Below are positions 1 to 12,428 of a stretch of 64,000 bases of DNA, piece by piece (positions within the stretch are counted from its first letter, which is position 1; the number at the start of each line of letters is the position of its first letter). The notes under the pieces were generated by a model. It was not told where the DNA came from, did not search any database, and saw only the letters and a program-made list of their open reading frames with translations. Origin of the DNA: Mactra quadrangularis. Its lineage: Eukaryota > Mollusca > Bivalvia > Venerida > Mactridae. The stretch spans positions 13,142,515 to 13,206,514 of the forward strand of contig CM046297.1 in NCBI GenBank assembly GCA_025267735.1. The letters are read 5' to 3'. Both the position numbers and the translations under genes were made by a program.

Positions 1-141
1 GCTAGTAAAAAAATAAGTTAATGTAGAGGCCTGTAGTATTTAAGACAATTTCATCATTATTTTTTCTTTTTTGGATTTAGGACTCTAAAACCTACCCGTA
101 TGCGGACGTTAAACAAAATTTCAGTAAACAAAATTAGGCTA
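1..141 (-). repeat. Partial PIF/Harbinger-like MITE, family B (copy 3)
   Basis: Read on the minus strand, bases 141 to about 66 match the start of the elements at 20057 and 1564, including a shared block ending in GGTTTTAGAGTCC and a GTTTAACGTCCGC-like segment. The rest is truncated or lies outside the window. The terminal GGCC has decayed. Confidence 0.5.
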
Positions 142-182
142 ACATTATATTCCATAGATCAATGAAAGCCATTAGACATTAT

Positions 183-362
183 CTGGAATTCAAATTTATG
201 GGTTTTTCCATCCTTGCACAGGTGGTACAAAGTTTTCTACACATTATTGCTAAATAGCACTAACTATGGATTAAATCCTATTGTTTTTTTACAAGTGTTT
301 TCATTGTTACAGTTAAAGTTAGTTTGTATAAGAGGGGAAAACCCCGAATATTTGAATTCCAG
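183..362. repeat. Inverted-repeat element (copy 1 of 2)
   Basis: This 180-bp element is bounded by CTGGAATTCAAAT and ATTTGAATTCCAG and has subterminal ATGGGTTTTCCC-type inverted repeats. A 179-bp relative in the opposite orientation is at 26163-26341 in a CNPPD1 intron, sharing ends and much of the core. It has no coding capacity, so it is a MITE-like element of unassigned superfamily. Confidence 0.7.
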
Positions 363-1563
363 ATATAGACCATTTAAAACATTTTTGGAAGGCAACATTA
401 TCAAGGAATCAAGTCATAATTTGTTAGTGATATGTTATGATATTTTCTCATAGTTGCAACTAATTGTCCTGGTCAATGTTTGCTTGAAATATGATTTAAC
501 TGACACAATCTCTATTGGTTAGCCAAAAATTATATTATTCCATAAGTTGAAGACTCTAAACTGTAAAATTGACAATTCCTTTAGTTACATCAGAGATTTT
601 AATCACACAACCAAGAAAAAGGCATCATGATATTTAAGTATAGAGGTCAAGTAATGATGTAATAATTTGACAACTTCGTTTTTCGGCTCTTTATAAGTTC
701 ATGCATGTGAATTTGGTTTCAACAAAAATCAATTAAACCATGTAATATTGAAACAAGAATTAATGAAAACTTTCCTAACTCAATTTATACACTAACAAGA
801 TCTATGAATTCTTCTTTCATAAGATTTAATAAATCCATGCAAATATCTTAGTTTACACAATTAGTGTGTATTCATCTATTTATCACGCTCTATAACTTAA
901 ATTATAGTTTTTAATAAGAAATAACTGGCAATTCTACAAAACACAATTAATGTTCAAGCACTTTATTTGCTCTATAAATGCAATGAGTTTTCAAAAGCAA
1001 TTTTTCAAAATTTAAAGTTGAGTAGTGCTTGGCTGAAGTACCTGGCCCCAGTTTCACAAACAAACTTAAGTACGTACTCAATAACAGACTCAAGTTTTTT
1101 TGGCCTCTAAATAGCAAGTAAATGTTGTTAAAATGGTTGTTATTAGATGATGAAAATAATGAAAATATTTAAAATGTTTCAACATAAAATATCATGGGTT
1201 TTATTATAAACTTAAAGCCACAAACTCAGTTTTCACTTGAGACTAAACTCAACAGTTCATTAACAGACTCAATTCAATAACATTAAATTAAACCTTATCC
1301 AAACATGTAAATCTGTTTTATTTTATATCATATGACTTTTGAATCACTATTTGGGGTTTCTAATGATACTACATTTGTTGTAAGATTGATCTTATAAGTG
1401 AAATTAATGATCAAAACAGAAGATTGAGTTTGAGTACAAACTTGAATTTTTTCGTGAAACTGGGGCCTGTCCAACAAGGCATACACTTATCAAGTATCAG
1501 TATTAGCTATGATAACTTTACACACTCTAGATTTATATTCTTGCAAAAATTTATGATAAATAA
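363..1563. other. AT-rich intergenic stretch, nothing recognised
   Basis: No coding exon, RNA gene or bounded repeat is recognised. Two related phrases around 1040-1090 and 1425-1470 (both containing 'aaactggggcc' or its partner 'ggccccagtttcac') are inverted relative to each other. They may be the ends of a decayed element of about 420 bp. Confidence 0.4.
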
Positions 1564-1886
1564 GGCCATGCCATTTTGGAATTTTGTTAAGCATCGGCGT
1601 ACACATCGGTTTTAGAGTCTTCAATCCAAAAAAAAATTTGTTATTGATTTTTTCTAAAATAATTCTGATTTTCCAGGATCCGATAACTTCATTAAAACAC
1701 TAGTCATTTTATTATAAACCATATGCTTTAAGTCTGTGCTAAAACTAGCCATTTCATAATTTATTCAGACTTTTGTTTCATACTATGATGATGTTTTCTA
1801 TTTATACAAATATATATAAATGTAATTTGTCTAAGTCGTAAATATTTGTGAGTTGACACTTAACAAAATTCCAATTTGGCATGACC
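1564..1886. mobile_element. PIF/Harbinger-like MITE, family B (copy 1)
   Basis: The 323-bp element has ends GGCCATGCCATTTTGGAATT and the near-complement AATTCCAATTTGGCATGACC. It is flanked by a 3-bp TAA on both sides (1561-1563 and 1887-1889). A TWA target duplication with GGCC-type termini is the signature of PIF/Harbinger elements. Length and lack of an ORF mark it as non-autonomous. Confidence 0.75.
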
Positions 1887-2878
1887 TAAGTCTTTTGCAC
1901 CATCACTTTATATATATATCCATGTTTTGCATCATAATTATCCATTTTTACAACAATTCCTAATTAATACATTACTTATACTAGAGGGTGTAACAATACA
2001 GTAAAACCTGTATTGCAATATATTAGCAATATATTTCTTTTGCGCATACATGCATAGCATGAATTAATGCAGGACTGGTGCATCGTCATAATTTGATCAA
2101 CATTTTACAAAGATATTTGTACTTATAAATGATCTTTACGTATTATGCAAATGTTTGAATAAGTTAGAAAAAAGGTTTTGGATGGACTTTCAAAGATAAT
2201 TATTATCTAACTTAGCAAAAAATATTTCAAGTTGCCGAACACATTTTAACATTTATTCGAACAGTTAAATTTCAGACTGATAAAAACATCAATATGGAAC
2301 ATAGCTAGAAAAACCGGTTCAGAGTAAAACAAACCGGTTAAAAACCATTAGAAGTCGTATTGCAATATTAACTGGTAATTATCGGTTAACCGTTACACCC
2401 CTAACTAATACTAATTTCATCATCATTTTATGTTGTTAATATTATATATTCTAAAATGGGCACTTAATGGATATTTTTTTTTTATTTAAATGATAAATGC
2501 CATTTTAAATTAATTAAATATTTATATTTCTATCTTTAACGGTGTGTCATATTTTGAAATTGAAAAAATCTATCAAGTTGGTGGGGTTACTAAACATTTT
2601 TTAATATCCATAAATTCCAAATAATTTTGATATATTTTGTGATATGTCAAGTGTATAGACATGACAGTGGAAATATAAAAAAATCAACTAATAAGACATT
2701 TAGAAAGATAATTTATTTGGTTCGGGCAACCTTTTCTGCAGTAAAACAGCTGGTTCAAGCAAGTTGAAAGTATAGATGGCTGTCCATTTGGGCAATCTAG
2801 TGTTAAATTAATACAGAAGCCGGCAAATTATATAAACAATCAAAATGGAAAACATGACCAGTTAACAAATATTCATTC

Positions 2879-4625
2879 TAGGGCTGTGTACCTTGAGCCA
2901 AGTCGCGATACGGTACGTACCTAGGTACGGCAGTTAAGGTTCACAATACGTACCTAGGTTCAATTTGGTAATGTTATTTATAATAAAGATTCTTTTGTAT
3001 AATTGTGTTTAATAAATCAACAAGTAACCATAACAGTATTTTAATTTGCTAACAAGTTTATACAACCATCTTGTCTGTTCTTTGCCTATTTGAAATACTC
3101 ATTAAACAACAAACTGAACATTTTCATAAAGTCATGCATACTAGCAGGTGTTAGTTATCTTAACTGTTTGTCAATGATTACCATTATGATACAATAGTTT
3201 TGATAAATACAGTGTAGCTATGATAGCATCATAAGAATTTTTAATTGAATTCATAAATTACATGAATATGCATAAACTTTTACCATTACAAATGTCAATA
3301 TCGAAAAAAAAAGTCTGTTGTTTGAAGATTTGTTTCAACTTGGTGTGCCCGAAAACAGTGGCTTTTGTTTGAATTTGTTGGTTCCTGAAGCATTTTTGTT
3401 ATATTATGAAGAACAATTAATAAGCTTTTTACATTACTTATGTAAATTTAAAAATGTTTCAATTTAATATGCGATAGCGTGGGTCGCGAAAATATATTAC
3501 ATTTAGATTACATCCATATGACCATAGGGATTCATTTTTACGAAAAATATAATTAAATAAGACATAAGTAAGTTGTAAAATGATGACAATGAAGTTTGTT
3601 TTGACAATTACTTTTGTTGAATTTAAAGTTTGTTTATAATTTAATAAGATTCACTTGTTGGGAGTTTTGGGCGTATGTGCCGAAAATGAGCGTGATTTTA
3701 AATTGTACGCATTAATCGTACAATTGCACGTCTTAAAACCACCAACGCATTTTTATCCATCAATATCAATACACAACATAACGCTTTTATTCCTTTCACG
3801 ATTAGCAAACGACATTTTGATTACACTTGCATCGGTAAAATACGAAAATTCATTGAAAAATAGTTTTTGGTTTTTTTTTCCAGAAAAATACGAACGGAAA
3901 AAATTAATACGAACGGAAAAAAAGTAATGTTTGAATTTTCTAAAAATAAAATGATAAAATAACGGGAGTCATAGTTAATTTTACGTTAGTCTAAAAAAAT
4001 TGATTTCCTGCGATCGTCGATTTTGTATCTTTTCAAAACCTGCCAATAATTTAGCGTATAGAGTCAACAATGAAAAACTAGGTCACACTTGTTTTAAAAA
4101 TTCTTTAAAGTAACAATTAAATTAAAGAAGAGTCTATGATTACACGATGAGACATAGCAATTATGACATTGTATTATTAGGCTATCAACCATCGACAAAC
4201 TGTAAAAAAATGCCGACACATAAATTAAACTGTTTACATCAGTTTCAATTCAAAATTACAAACACATGTTCGTCATCAAACAAAGGATTAATATACCCGG
4301 TGTACATGGCAGTGTGTTACGTAATAATTTAGGATTACTACAGAAAATTAATATGATATACACACACATATACGAATGGCATATAGTAACTGATTATCAC
4401 GACTAATTTATTTAATTTGTGTTAATTTGATTTACTTGTGTTAGTCGTCGTCTTGAAATGAGATTTTGATTTAAAATTCGTTATTAATGACCAATAGGAA
4501 TATATGTTAGACAATATTTAAAAAGACCGCGGTTCACTCGGATTTTTAGGTCACGGTACGGTACACTCGTACCGGCCACCTTCGGTTACGGTTTCACGGT
4601 AGTTCGGTGAACCGTTGCAGCCCTA
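2879..4625. mobile_element. Non-autonomous hAT-like element 1
   Basis: The 1747-bp element begins TAGGGCTG and ends CAGCCCTA. It is flanked by a perfect 8-bp duplication, ATTCATTC (2871-2878 and 4626-4633). The 8-bp duplication and this terminus are diagnostic of hAT transposons. Subterminal regions are rich in GGTACG/CGGTACGG motifs. No transposase is recognisable. A phrase at about 3478-3500 (GCGTGGGTCGCGAAAAT) recurs at 47965 inside the second hAT element. Confidence 0.85.
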
Positions 4626-4867
4626 ATTCATTCGTTAGAAAATCCATGTCCTTCAATATAGAAACACCAAAAAGATATGCGAACAAAATTATGACACTAA
4701 TATCAAGGTCATACTAAGACGACACACACATTACCCCAAAAGAATGGAAAATATAATACTTGGAAGGAGCAGAAATAGCAGTTCTGGCATTAAATTTGAG
4801 TCCCACCCTAAGGCCCATTTACTACCCAGAAACCCCATATCATAACTGTATCAAATATTTTATTTTA

Positions 4868-5067
4868 GGCTACAACAAATTGATCATGTGCTTTATGGAT
4901 TTATCCTCATCCTTATTTTGAAGTTTTTTTAAAAAGAATATATTTTTATTTCCTTGCTCACTCATAAAAATTTGTTTAAACGGCTATGTAAAGCATTTTA
5001 AATTTTTTTCTTTGCTCCATTTTTTTCCAGAAACATCCGTAGAACACATCATCAATTTGTTGAAGCC
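4868..5067. mobile_element. PIF/Harbinger-like MITE, family A (copy 3, decayed)
   Basis: The ends, GGCTACAACAAATTGATCAT and ATCAATTTGTTGAAGCC, match the termini of the copies at 6742 and 28226. Internal 'tcactcataaaaatttg' and 'ttttttccagaaa' blocks also match. The flanks are TTA on the left and TAA on the right. Confidence 0.65.
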
Positions 5068-5900
5068 TAACACACAAAATAAAAATGCCTGTCCTGAGAT
5101 GCAATATACAAGTTAAAACTACATGATGAAAAGTACAATATTATGTTAGACTGTCCTTAATAACTACAAGTTTATTTCCATAAGTATGAATTGGAAAGAA
5201 GATTATTTGGTTTGAACTTCAAAGCATTAAAGCCCAAGTTTTATAATATTGCTAAATTAGAGGAAGATCTGAACACAGTTGATAATTTAAAAGTCACTAG
5301 ATTTTACTCCAAGGTTTTTAAAAAAATTTACAGTAGAAGTTTGACTTAATTAAATCTTCAAAAATGAAACAAATATCATGAATTCTCATTAATAGTTAAA
5401 AAATACTACTGAACAATTTGTACAATACATGTATATAGGATGACAATAAGCTGTTTACGATAAATTACAGCTTTAGATTAACTGAATGCAACAATGATTT
5501 ATTTTTTCCTTTTTCCGAAAGTCTAATAAACACATCTTTATTTCACTTGAAAATCCATAGGCCTTATCATTAAATTTGACATGTCCTATTGAAAATATCT
5601 TAACCATAAAGAAATTAAAACATTATTGCATTCAGTTGACAAAATTAATATTCAACAAAAATTCCAGATTTGGTCTTTTATCTCCATTTTTTGTTTTTTC
5701 ATCCACAACCAAGTTTGTCTAATTATGCATTCACTTTGAATCAAGTTGTATGATATTCTACATATACTTGTTCACTCATAATGGCATTTGTTGAAGCTGG
5801 ATTCTCAGGACTCGAGTGATTAATATTGTTTTAACTATATTTTCTGGATTCTCAAATTTTCACTTCAAAAATAAAAAGATTATAAAAAAGGATAACTCAC

Positions 5901-5949
5901 CCTCGATGATCTCAGAGGCTGTGGTGGACTCCTTCACATCCGAAGACAT
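5901..5949 (-). CDS. First coding exon of an unidentified gene running off the left edge
   Basis: On the minus strand a TTCCAG acceptor at 5952 is followed two bases later by ATG (5949). The exon encodes 16 residues, MSSDVKESTTASEIIE, plus one base, and ends at a consensus donor GTGAGT (5900-5895). The peptide is acidic and Ser/Thr-rich, which is too short and generic for a family call. No second coding exon could be recognised between 1 and 5900, so the next intron is probably more than 5.9 kb long. The likely upstream 5'UTR exon and promoter are at 10378-10601. Acceptor, ATG and donor coinciding in 51 bases is the evidence. Confidence 0.6.
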
Positions 5950-6351
5950 GCCTGGAATTAAGAACAGAAAACAATTATAAACTTTTGGTAAACAAAATGT
6001 GTTTTAAAACATTAACAAATCACAAATCATTTCAAATGATTACAGTTTAAATGTTTCAAGTTCTTAATTCTTAAATCAAATTAAGTCCATAACTGGAAAA
6101 CTGTTATTAATAAATCTTCAAGTTGGATGATGGTTCAAATCCCAACTTCAAGGTTTCTATGTTCAAGAAACTTGATTCAAGTCAGCTGAAGCACCAATTA
6201 TGTAGAAAATGTGACGTAAGGTAGCAATATTGTTTTAAGAGTTTTATACAAAAGATCAGCTGGCTTCTCATGTTGTTGAATCAAAATCTTGCAGTTAATT
6301 AAAGTTAATGAAGGAATAACAAGTAAATCTGTGAGCTAATGCTCACTAGTG

Positions 6352-6587
6352 ATACCCCCGCCAAAATCTAAAAATATGCGACAAACAGGAAGTAGATGAG
6401 CGAGGAGCATGAAATCGCTTTACACCACATGGGACTATAGGATGAAGCAATATGCAAAGTTTCAGGCTGCTGCATGGTATAGTTGCTGAGAAAACTGTGA
6501 CGGAAATTTTGTAACGGACGGACGGACGCACACACGCACGGACAAGGGTAAAACAGTATACCCCCCTCTTCTTCGAAGCGGGGGTAT
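6352..6587. repeat. Inverted-repeat element with GGAC-rich tract
   Basis: The element is bounded by ATACCCCCGC and GCGGGGGTAT. Near its right end it has GGACGGACGGACGC-type repeats, followed by AAGGGTAAAACAGTATACCCCC and a small CTTCTTCGAAG palindrome. I recall this arrangement as a very common dispersed repeat in molluscs. It has no ORF and lies in the first intron of the unidentified minus-strand gene. Confidence 0.65.
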
Positions 6588-6741
6588 AATTATTGAAAAT
6601 AAAATTATCATAACATCAATTTAAGCCAATATAATTATATGAAAGAAATAGAAAAAAATCCCCTTGTTACAACAAAATCCTGTTGGCATTCATATAGCTG
6701 TACTCGTAAACATTGCTGTAAACTTTCCAATATATATATAA

Positions 6742-6963
6742 GGCCACAACAAGTTGATCTTATGTTCTACGGATTTTTTCTGGGAAAAAAATAGGGCGAG
6801 TGAGCGAAGAAAAAAAAAATTAAAAAAGTCATTATTAACTTGCTTTATATAGCGGTTCGACCAAATTTTTATAGGCGAGGAAATAAAAATATTCTTTTTG
6901 TAAAAACCATCAAAATTAAGGTGCAAGCGAATCCGTAGAACATATGATCAATTTGTTGTGGCC
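6742..6963. mobile_element. PIF/Harbinger-like MITE, family A (copy 1)
   Basis: The 222-bp element has inverted termini GGCCACAACAAGTTGATC and GATCAATTTGTTGTGGCC and is flanked by TAA on both sides (6739-6741 and 6964-6966). It closely matches the copy at 28226-28442. Short ORFs across it are spurious. Confidence 0.8.
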
Positions 6964-7450
6964 TAAACATAACATAGTATACAATAAGGTACAATTACAA
7001 TATATAATAAACAGTTTTCAGGAAGTAGTTAATTATTGATCAAATTTATCATTTCCAAGAGAAACAATAGATGGCATGATGTAGTTCATTCAGAAGTCTC
7101 AGTCAGATCAATTATCTTAATAATGGTCAATATTATTCATTCAAATATCAATAGCCTATGTTATAAAGTATCATAATGATTTTATGAACATACAAGAACA
7201 GCACTGTCAGCACAGCAGCAAATTAATGTTTTGACAGACTATCCTCAATTGGCAACCGTTTTGTAATCAAAGATATATTTATAATCTAGCATCGAACATG
7301 TTTAAGACATACAGCAGGTTCACTTTATGCCTGGGATACATGGCCAAGGTATTGGTGTAACAAATGTCAATGCAATTAAATCCATTTTCCTCCTGGCTAG
7401 TTTCCGGATTGTAGATATGTACTTGTTCTTCATCAAAATAAATAGTAAAT

Positions 7451-10252
7451 ACCCAGCCAGCAAGCCAACATCGGGCCTACATAGGCTAAAAGGCGGAATA
7501 TCGGAAAATCTGCCGATCTTCAGCCGATGTAGGCCCTCTGTAGGCAAAGAGGCGGTCAAATGATGGCAATGGTTATAACAATTCCGACTTTTAGCCGACT
7601 TCCAGCCAACTCATTTATTATCTACAATAAACAACATTTTTTTGTTATGGAAAGTGCAATCATTATGATATAGGTCAGAGAAGGGTTGTAATTGTATTTT
7701 AATCGACACTTTCAACTTTTCGTCACAACGTTTGCCGATCTTTAGCCGACGTCGGCTCGAGCGCGGTTTCATAGCGGAATATCTACTAATTTGCCGATAT
7801 TGAGCCGATTTACGGCCGATGTTACTTCTGAATGAATCGAAAACTTCTAAAAGGCGACAATGTTTGGTGTATAATTCAGATATAAAACATTATTTTTATT
7901 TAAAATATTCCAGTCCAAATCTGACTAATAAAATATGGTATTCATTTTAAATCAATTTTGATTATTATTCACTTCATTTTCTGCGGACTAGTCCCGCCAT
8001 TTTCAATTTGAGAAATAGGAAACACAACTACTGGTGAGTTGTTTATTTACATGTATTAGTCTAAATTATCAACTGAATATGGGTATAGTAAATATTTTGA
8101 ATCTTAAAATATGCTTACTTTGAAAATCACACTTGTGAATTAATTGTAAGCGTGCACTGTTGATGAGATTGTTAATTGTCAGTTGGTCAACCGTCATATA
8201 TTTGAAATTGAATTTCTGGTTTATTGTTTATTCATGCTTATTATATTATTATCTCTGCTAGGTTTTGTGACTTAAGTATCAATTAAGGATGACTATTCCA
8301 CAGTTACGGTCCAAATTAATGACTTTGTAAGTCTTGTTAAAATAAATTCTAACGTCTAGAAGCTAATGAGTCATACAATCTATTTTAAGATCAACAGGCT
8401 TTCAAACTCTCAGGTAGTCAAGCCATTGTTATCTCCCTTGTCAGATATGTATATAAATAGAATATGAATATTGTATATCATATATATTCTACTCATAAGA
8501 ATTGGCACCTTTTCAATACAAGTGAATGAAGGTCAAACAAGATTATTGTTGATTTGAGTGTGCTTTTATCAGTAAGATCAATGACCGTAAGATGAACTCT
8601 TAAATAAGTGGTGATTTTATTATGAATTATAATATACCTGAATATATTTTCATCAGTGGTGTTTCTTTATATTATGTGTTTTAGGGGAAATAGAGAACAT
8701 GCTAGAAGAAAAGAAATGAAAAATATTTTCTGACGAGATATGTTATGAGTACTCATGGTGTGGGAGGAGAGAGAACTATTTTTGCAGCACTAAGTAAGTT
8801 GCCATAAAAATAATAAAATACAAAACCAATTGTTTGGGATTTTTTCTCTAACTGTATATTAGACTGGCTAATATCTGCTATGTTATCTAATAAGGACCCA
8901 ATGGATCATCTTGTACCCAAACGGGTATGAATACTGGGAAGATAGCAAAAACAACTTGAGGAAGTAAATTTATTACAGAAAAATATATTCATTTGAAGCT
9001 AAACATGAATAAATTAACCTTTTATAGTTTTTTTCGTATAGATAAACAAGGTTGCAATTCGAAACACTTCTTGTTGAGATCTGGAAAAACGGGAAAATCG
9101 GGTTTAAAGTCATTTTTCTTTCAAACTTTTGTAAAAAACTTGTTCATTTAAGTGCTTTATTTCATTCATTTATACAACATTAAATGAGAAGGTGGACTGA
9201 CCACTGTGATATATGCCATACAATGTGTTGCTGTGGTGTTAAACCCAACAAAACAAAAACAAATTATTTATAATTCTTTTTGAAATTGTATGTATTCCAG
9301 AAACTACTCAAAGAACCTGAATGATGAGATTTAAGAAATTGAAATGGAAGTCAAAGAGTGGTTCCAGACAGCATCAGATATAGGTAGAGCTTAAACCGAA
9401 AGAGAATGTAGCATACAGAAGTACACCAAAGTACAAATTAAGAACTGTCTGAATTTACCATGAGGCAATTTTGATATTAGAATGTGGATATTAGAACATT
9501 TTAGACATTTTATTCTGTTTAAACTGTGGTACCGGTCACACCATCGTGATTTTATACCATAACAAATATATTACCTCTAATTTTTAATAGAATTTACATT
9601 CTTTTACAAAGCTGACACATCATTAGACTCGGTTTGGACGTTTTCTTCATGCACTAGTGACATGATATGCTTAATGTATAATATTATTATTGTGTACGTA
9701 CATGGTATTGAGATTAACAGCTAATAAAAAAATATAATTTAGAATTATATTTGTCACTTAGAATTTTTTTACGACAGTCTGTTTTGCTAGTCGCAATTTG
9801 GCTGAATGATGAAATGGATTTTTGTCACTATTATATATCTTTTTGTTAATTATGACGAGATACATTTTATTTCCAGAAGAAATTTTTTTGAATGATGATT
9901 TTAAAATGAACTTTCTAATGAAGCTTTATATCGGCTTTTAGTCGGCGATTAGTCGGTAAACTGATAAAATGATATCTTTTGTTATAATTATCGATTTGAT
10001 ATGTCATAATGGCACTAAACCATGAAGATTAACTGCAAATATAACATATTACAAAGCTAAAATGCATTTTGTGAAAAACATTAGATCGGCTTAAAGTCGG
10101 TACCATGTTGGCTGGAAATCGGCTAAACTACATCGGCCCGATCAAATGCCGAGTTGCACTTTCTAGATAGGGCCGATGTAAATGCCGATGTCGGCCCGAC
10201 TTGGGTTTTCAGATAGGGCCGATGTCGGGCCGATGTGAATTGCTGGCTGGGT
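7451..10252. mobile_element. 2.8-kb terminal-inverted-repeat element with GCCGAT-rich ends
   Basis: The left end ACCCAGCCAGCAA is the exact complement of the right end TTGCTGGCTGGGT. Beyond this 13-bp core, both ends carry several hundred bases of repeated GCCGAT/AGCCGAC (left) and ATCGGC/GTCGGC (right) motifs, i.e. mirrored subterminal arrays. The interior has no recognisable ORF and has picked up a LINE 3' tail (9180-9266). No clear target duplication is visible, so the superfamily is unassigned. It sits in the first intron of the unidentified minus-strand gene. Confidence 0.7.
9180..9266 (+). mobile_element. I/Nimb-type LINE 3' tail fragment
   Basis: The phrase GGTGTTAAACCCAACAAAAC followed by an A-rich run is the typical 3' end of I/Nimb LINEs. 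Related ends are at 29140-29195 (+) and 32202-32265 (-) in this window. There is no coding sequence. Confidence 0.55.
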
Positions 10253-10377
10253 AGAGTCTACTTATGATAGTAACATTTGACCAAGAAGTAATCCAAGAAT
10301 CATGTAAACAAAAAACCGCCATTTTAAATGGCCGCCATTGAAATTCAACATTGCACAAGAAAATGAAAAATACTTAC

Positions 10378-10545
10378 AGAAGTTCACCCAGCCCCACGAG
10401 ATCATCTCCCTCACACCACTAGCACAACACAACACCAAAGCAGCCATACCAGTAATCTACGTAACGCTAGGTAGTCTCTCGTCAGCAGATCAGAAGAATC
10501 AAGTCTTTCAAGTAATCTGTAATCAGATAAAGCAAAAGAGATTAA
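10378..10545 (-). other. Probable 5'UTR exon of the unidentified minus-strand gene
   Basis: The minus strand has a strong donor, GTAAGTA, at 10377-10371. About 200 bp upstream lie a TATA box and a CRE. The right boundary is my estimate of the start site from TATA spacing. A short ATG-initiated reading (MAALVLCC...) runs into the intron and is not counted as coding. The exon would join to the ATG-bearing exon whose acceptor is at 5952, across an intron of about 4.4 kb. Confidence 0.5.
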
Positions 10546-10570
10546 TTCTGAAGAAATTTTCGCGCGAAAT

Positions 10571-10601
10571 CCTTTATATACCCTATTTGAATATGACGTC
10601 A
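10571..10601 (-). promoter_or_regulatory. TATA box and CRE of the unidentified minus-strand gene
   Basis: Read leftward, TGACGTCA (a perfect CRE palindrome, 10594-10601) is followed by TATATAAAGG (10580-10571). A CCAAT motif lies just upstream (about 10620, + strand orientation). The order CCAAT, CRE, TATA and then a 5' exon with a clean donor is a coherent core promoter. CREB/ATF control is an inference from the motif. Confidence 0.55.
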
Positions 10602-10848
10602 CTCGTTAGTTTCCGTCGGCCAATCAAAACCAAGAATCGTTGCCGCTCAAAATTATTTTTGTGCAATTCCATTAAAAATTACATTCAAATACACAAGCGT
10701 ATTAATGTCTGAATAGAAAACAAGCTTGAATAGAAAACAAGTTAAACGACTAAGTTGAAATAAAAATTTTAATAAAGTTCAATCGTAAGGAGACGTTTTA
10801 ACTTTAATTATGTTAAAAATTACCTCTAATTGATAAATTCCTCTGTGG

Positions 10849-10920
10849 CGCAGTGGTCTAATAACTTTTTTTCAGGAGTGTGTAATGTTAGTTCGAACCC
10901 CACTACAGCCGATTTTTTTA
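10849..10920 (+). repeat. Degenerate tRNA-like sequence (pseudogene or SINE head)
   Basis: An A-box-like GTGGCGCAGTGG and a B-box-like GTTCGAACCCC are spaced as in a tRNA and followed by a T run. The acceptor stem pairs only partly (CTGT with ACAG) and the anticodon region is a T run, so a functional tRNA is unlikely. Confidence 0.4.
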
Positions 10921-11959
10921 TCAATCTAAAATTCGAAAAAAAATCACTTGAGCTATTGCAAACAAAAACACGTAAGTCTTTCTAAATCACTCACTAAATT
11001 TAACTATTAAATTTATAACTATTAAATTTAGCTATTAAATATAATATTACACATATCCGAGCGTTAATTATTTATTTATTATTGTAATCCTTCTCCGAAT
11101 AAAGCTGAACACTAACTGCGATTAAATATGTAATTCCAGCTAGTCTATTTCGCATCATACTCACACATTGACATCATGCAAGACGTCAACTATGTACACA
11201 TTAAGCACCGCCCATTTCCGCAAAAATCGAAAATCACGCTCTATACAGTTGTTCTTGGGCCAATAAAAATTTAGAGAAGACCTTGTTAATTTCAAATGAC
11301 ACGTGTCAAGTGAAATGTATTATAGCCAACATTCTCGAAGTTTAGTTCCATGTTTTCATATTGCATGTAAAAAAAACTTACTGAATGCTTGAACAAAACT
11401 AAGATAGCCCATTGCCGATTCACTTAAAAGCGACCGGCACATTGTAGGCCGTACTGATCCATTACTGAAAGACACTGCATATCTCTATATATCGTGCCCA
11501 TGGCGGATCTTTAGGTTAGGTCGAGCCGGTCGCCTGTGGACTCAAGACCCATTCATCATTACACATTCCGTTCATAACTTCTTACACCCTTGTAACATGC
11601 CACATTGAAGCATATTTAAAGTTTGAAAGCAGGCTATTTATTTAATTATGGAAGCTCTAATTTCAGCTTCTCATATTTACGATCATTCTGACGTGGAATA
11701 CTGAGATTTTTGCCTTCTTGGATAGTCAATTTTATTCGATTTTGATCGCACTTGCATGGAATCAAACATCATGAACAAGAATTTGCTTACAAATTGGATT
11801 TAAATATCTTGTCCACAGTCGCACACATTACGAAGAAAAATTCGCGGTTCATATGTTAGTTAAAGTTTGACCTTATTTAGTGGTATTGCTGCGTTGTATT
11901 CTCTAGATTATTAAGTTAGACCTCTGTCAGATCTGCCCTAAAATGACTCTAGATCTGTA

Positions 11960-12275
11960 GCCTGTTCAATTACACTAAACGTTACAGAATGTTCCGTAAC
12001 GATACACTCCGAACTCCTCGAGCGGTCATTCGCTACGATTAATCTCGGACATATTTAAACGCTTTTTTGAAACTACCATTGTTGAAGTAAAAAGATATAT
12101 GATTATTTAGTCAATAAGTGATGTTCGTTTTTAGTCCGTAAATTTTGAAACATCATTCATTGCCTTAACGATCGCATATTTGTGTATAATATTTTATTAT
12201 ACGCAGTGAATGGCCTAGGACTTCCGAATGTATCGTTACGGAACGTTCTGTAACGTTTCGTGTAATTGAACACGC
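11960..12275. mobile_element. TA-flanked MITE with ~49-bp inverted repeats
   Basis: The left end GCCTGTTCAATTACAC and a downstream ACGTTACAGAATGTTCCGT block are mirrored at the right end with a few mismatches over about 49 bp. TA flanks both ends (11958-11959 and 12276-12277). This fits a Tc1/mariner-type non-autonomous element of 316 bp. Confidence 0.75.
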
Positions 12276-12428
12276 TACAGGAATGTTCTCGTACAATTAT
12301 AAAAAGTCTATGAATATGTAAGAATAGTAGGCTATCATGAATGTAAAAGTCGTCATTGTTCGTACATGATTGTGTTGATAGCGGTTTCTACTAAAAGCCA
12401 AATATTTTGAAAAAAGTCACATACCGTA

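Noticed and set aside
7320..7563. Overlapping ORFs of about 79 codons on both strands
   Set aside because: They cross the left end of the 2.8-kb TIR element and reflect its GCCGAT repeats.
10338..10712. 124-codon plus-strand ORF
   Set aside because: It runs antisense to the proposed 5'UTR exon and promoter of the minus-strand gene and shows no family motif or coding bias.
10849..10920. Functional tRNA gene
   Set aside because: A and B boxes are present but the stems do not fold well and the anticodon arm is a T run; kept only as a degenerate tRNA-like repeat.
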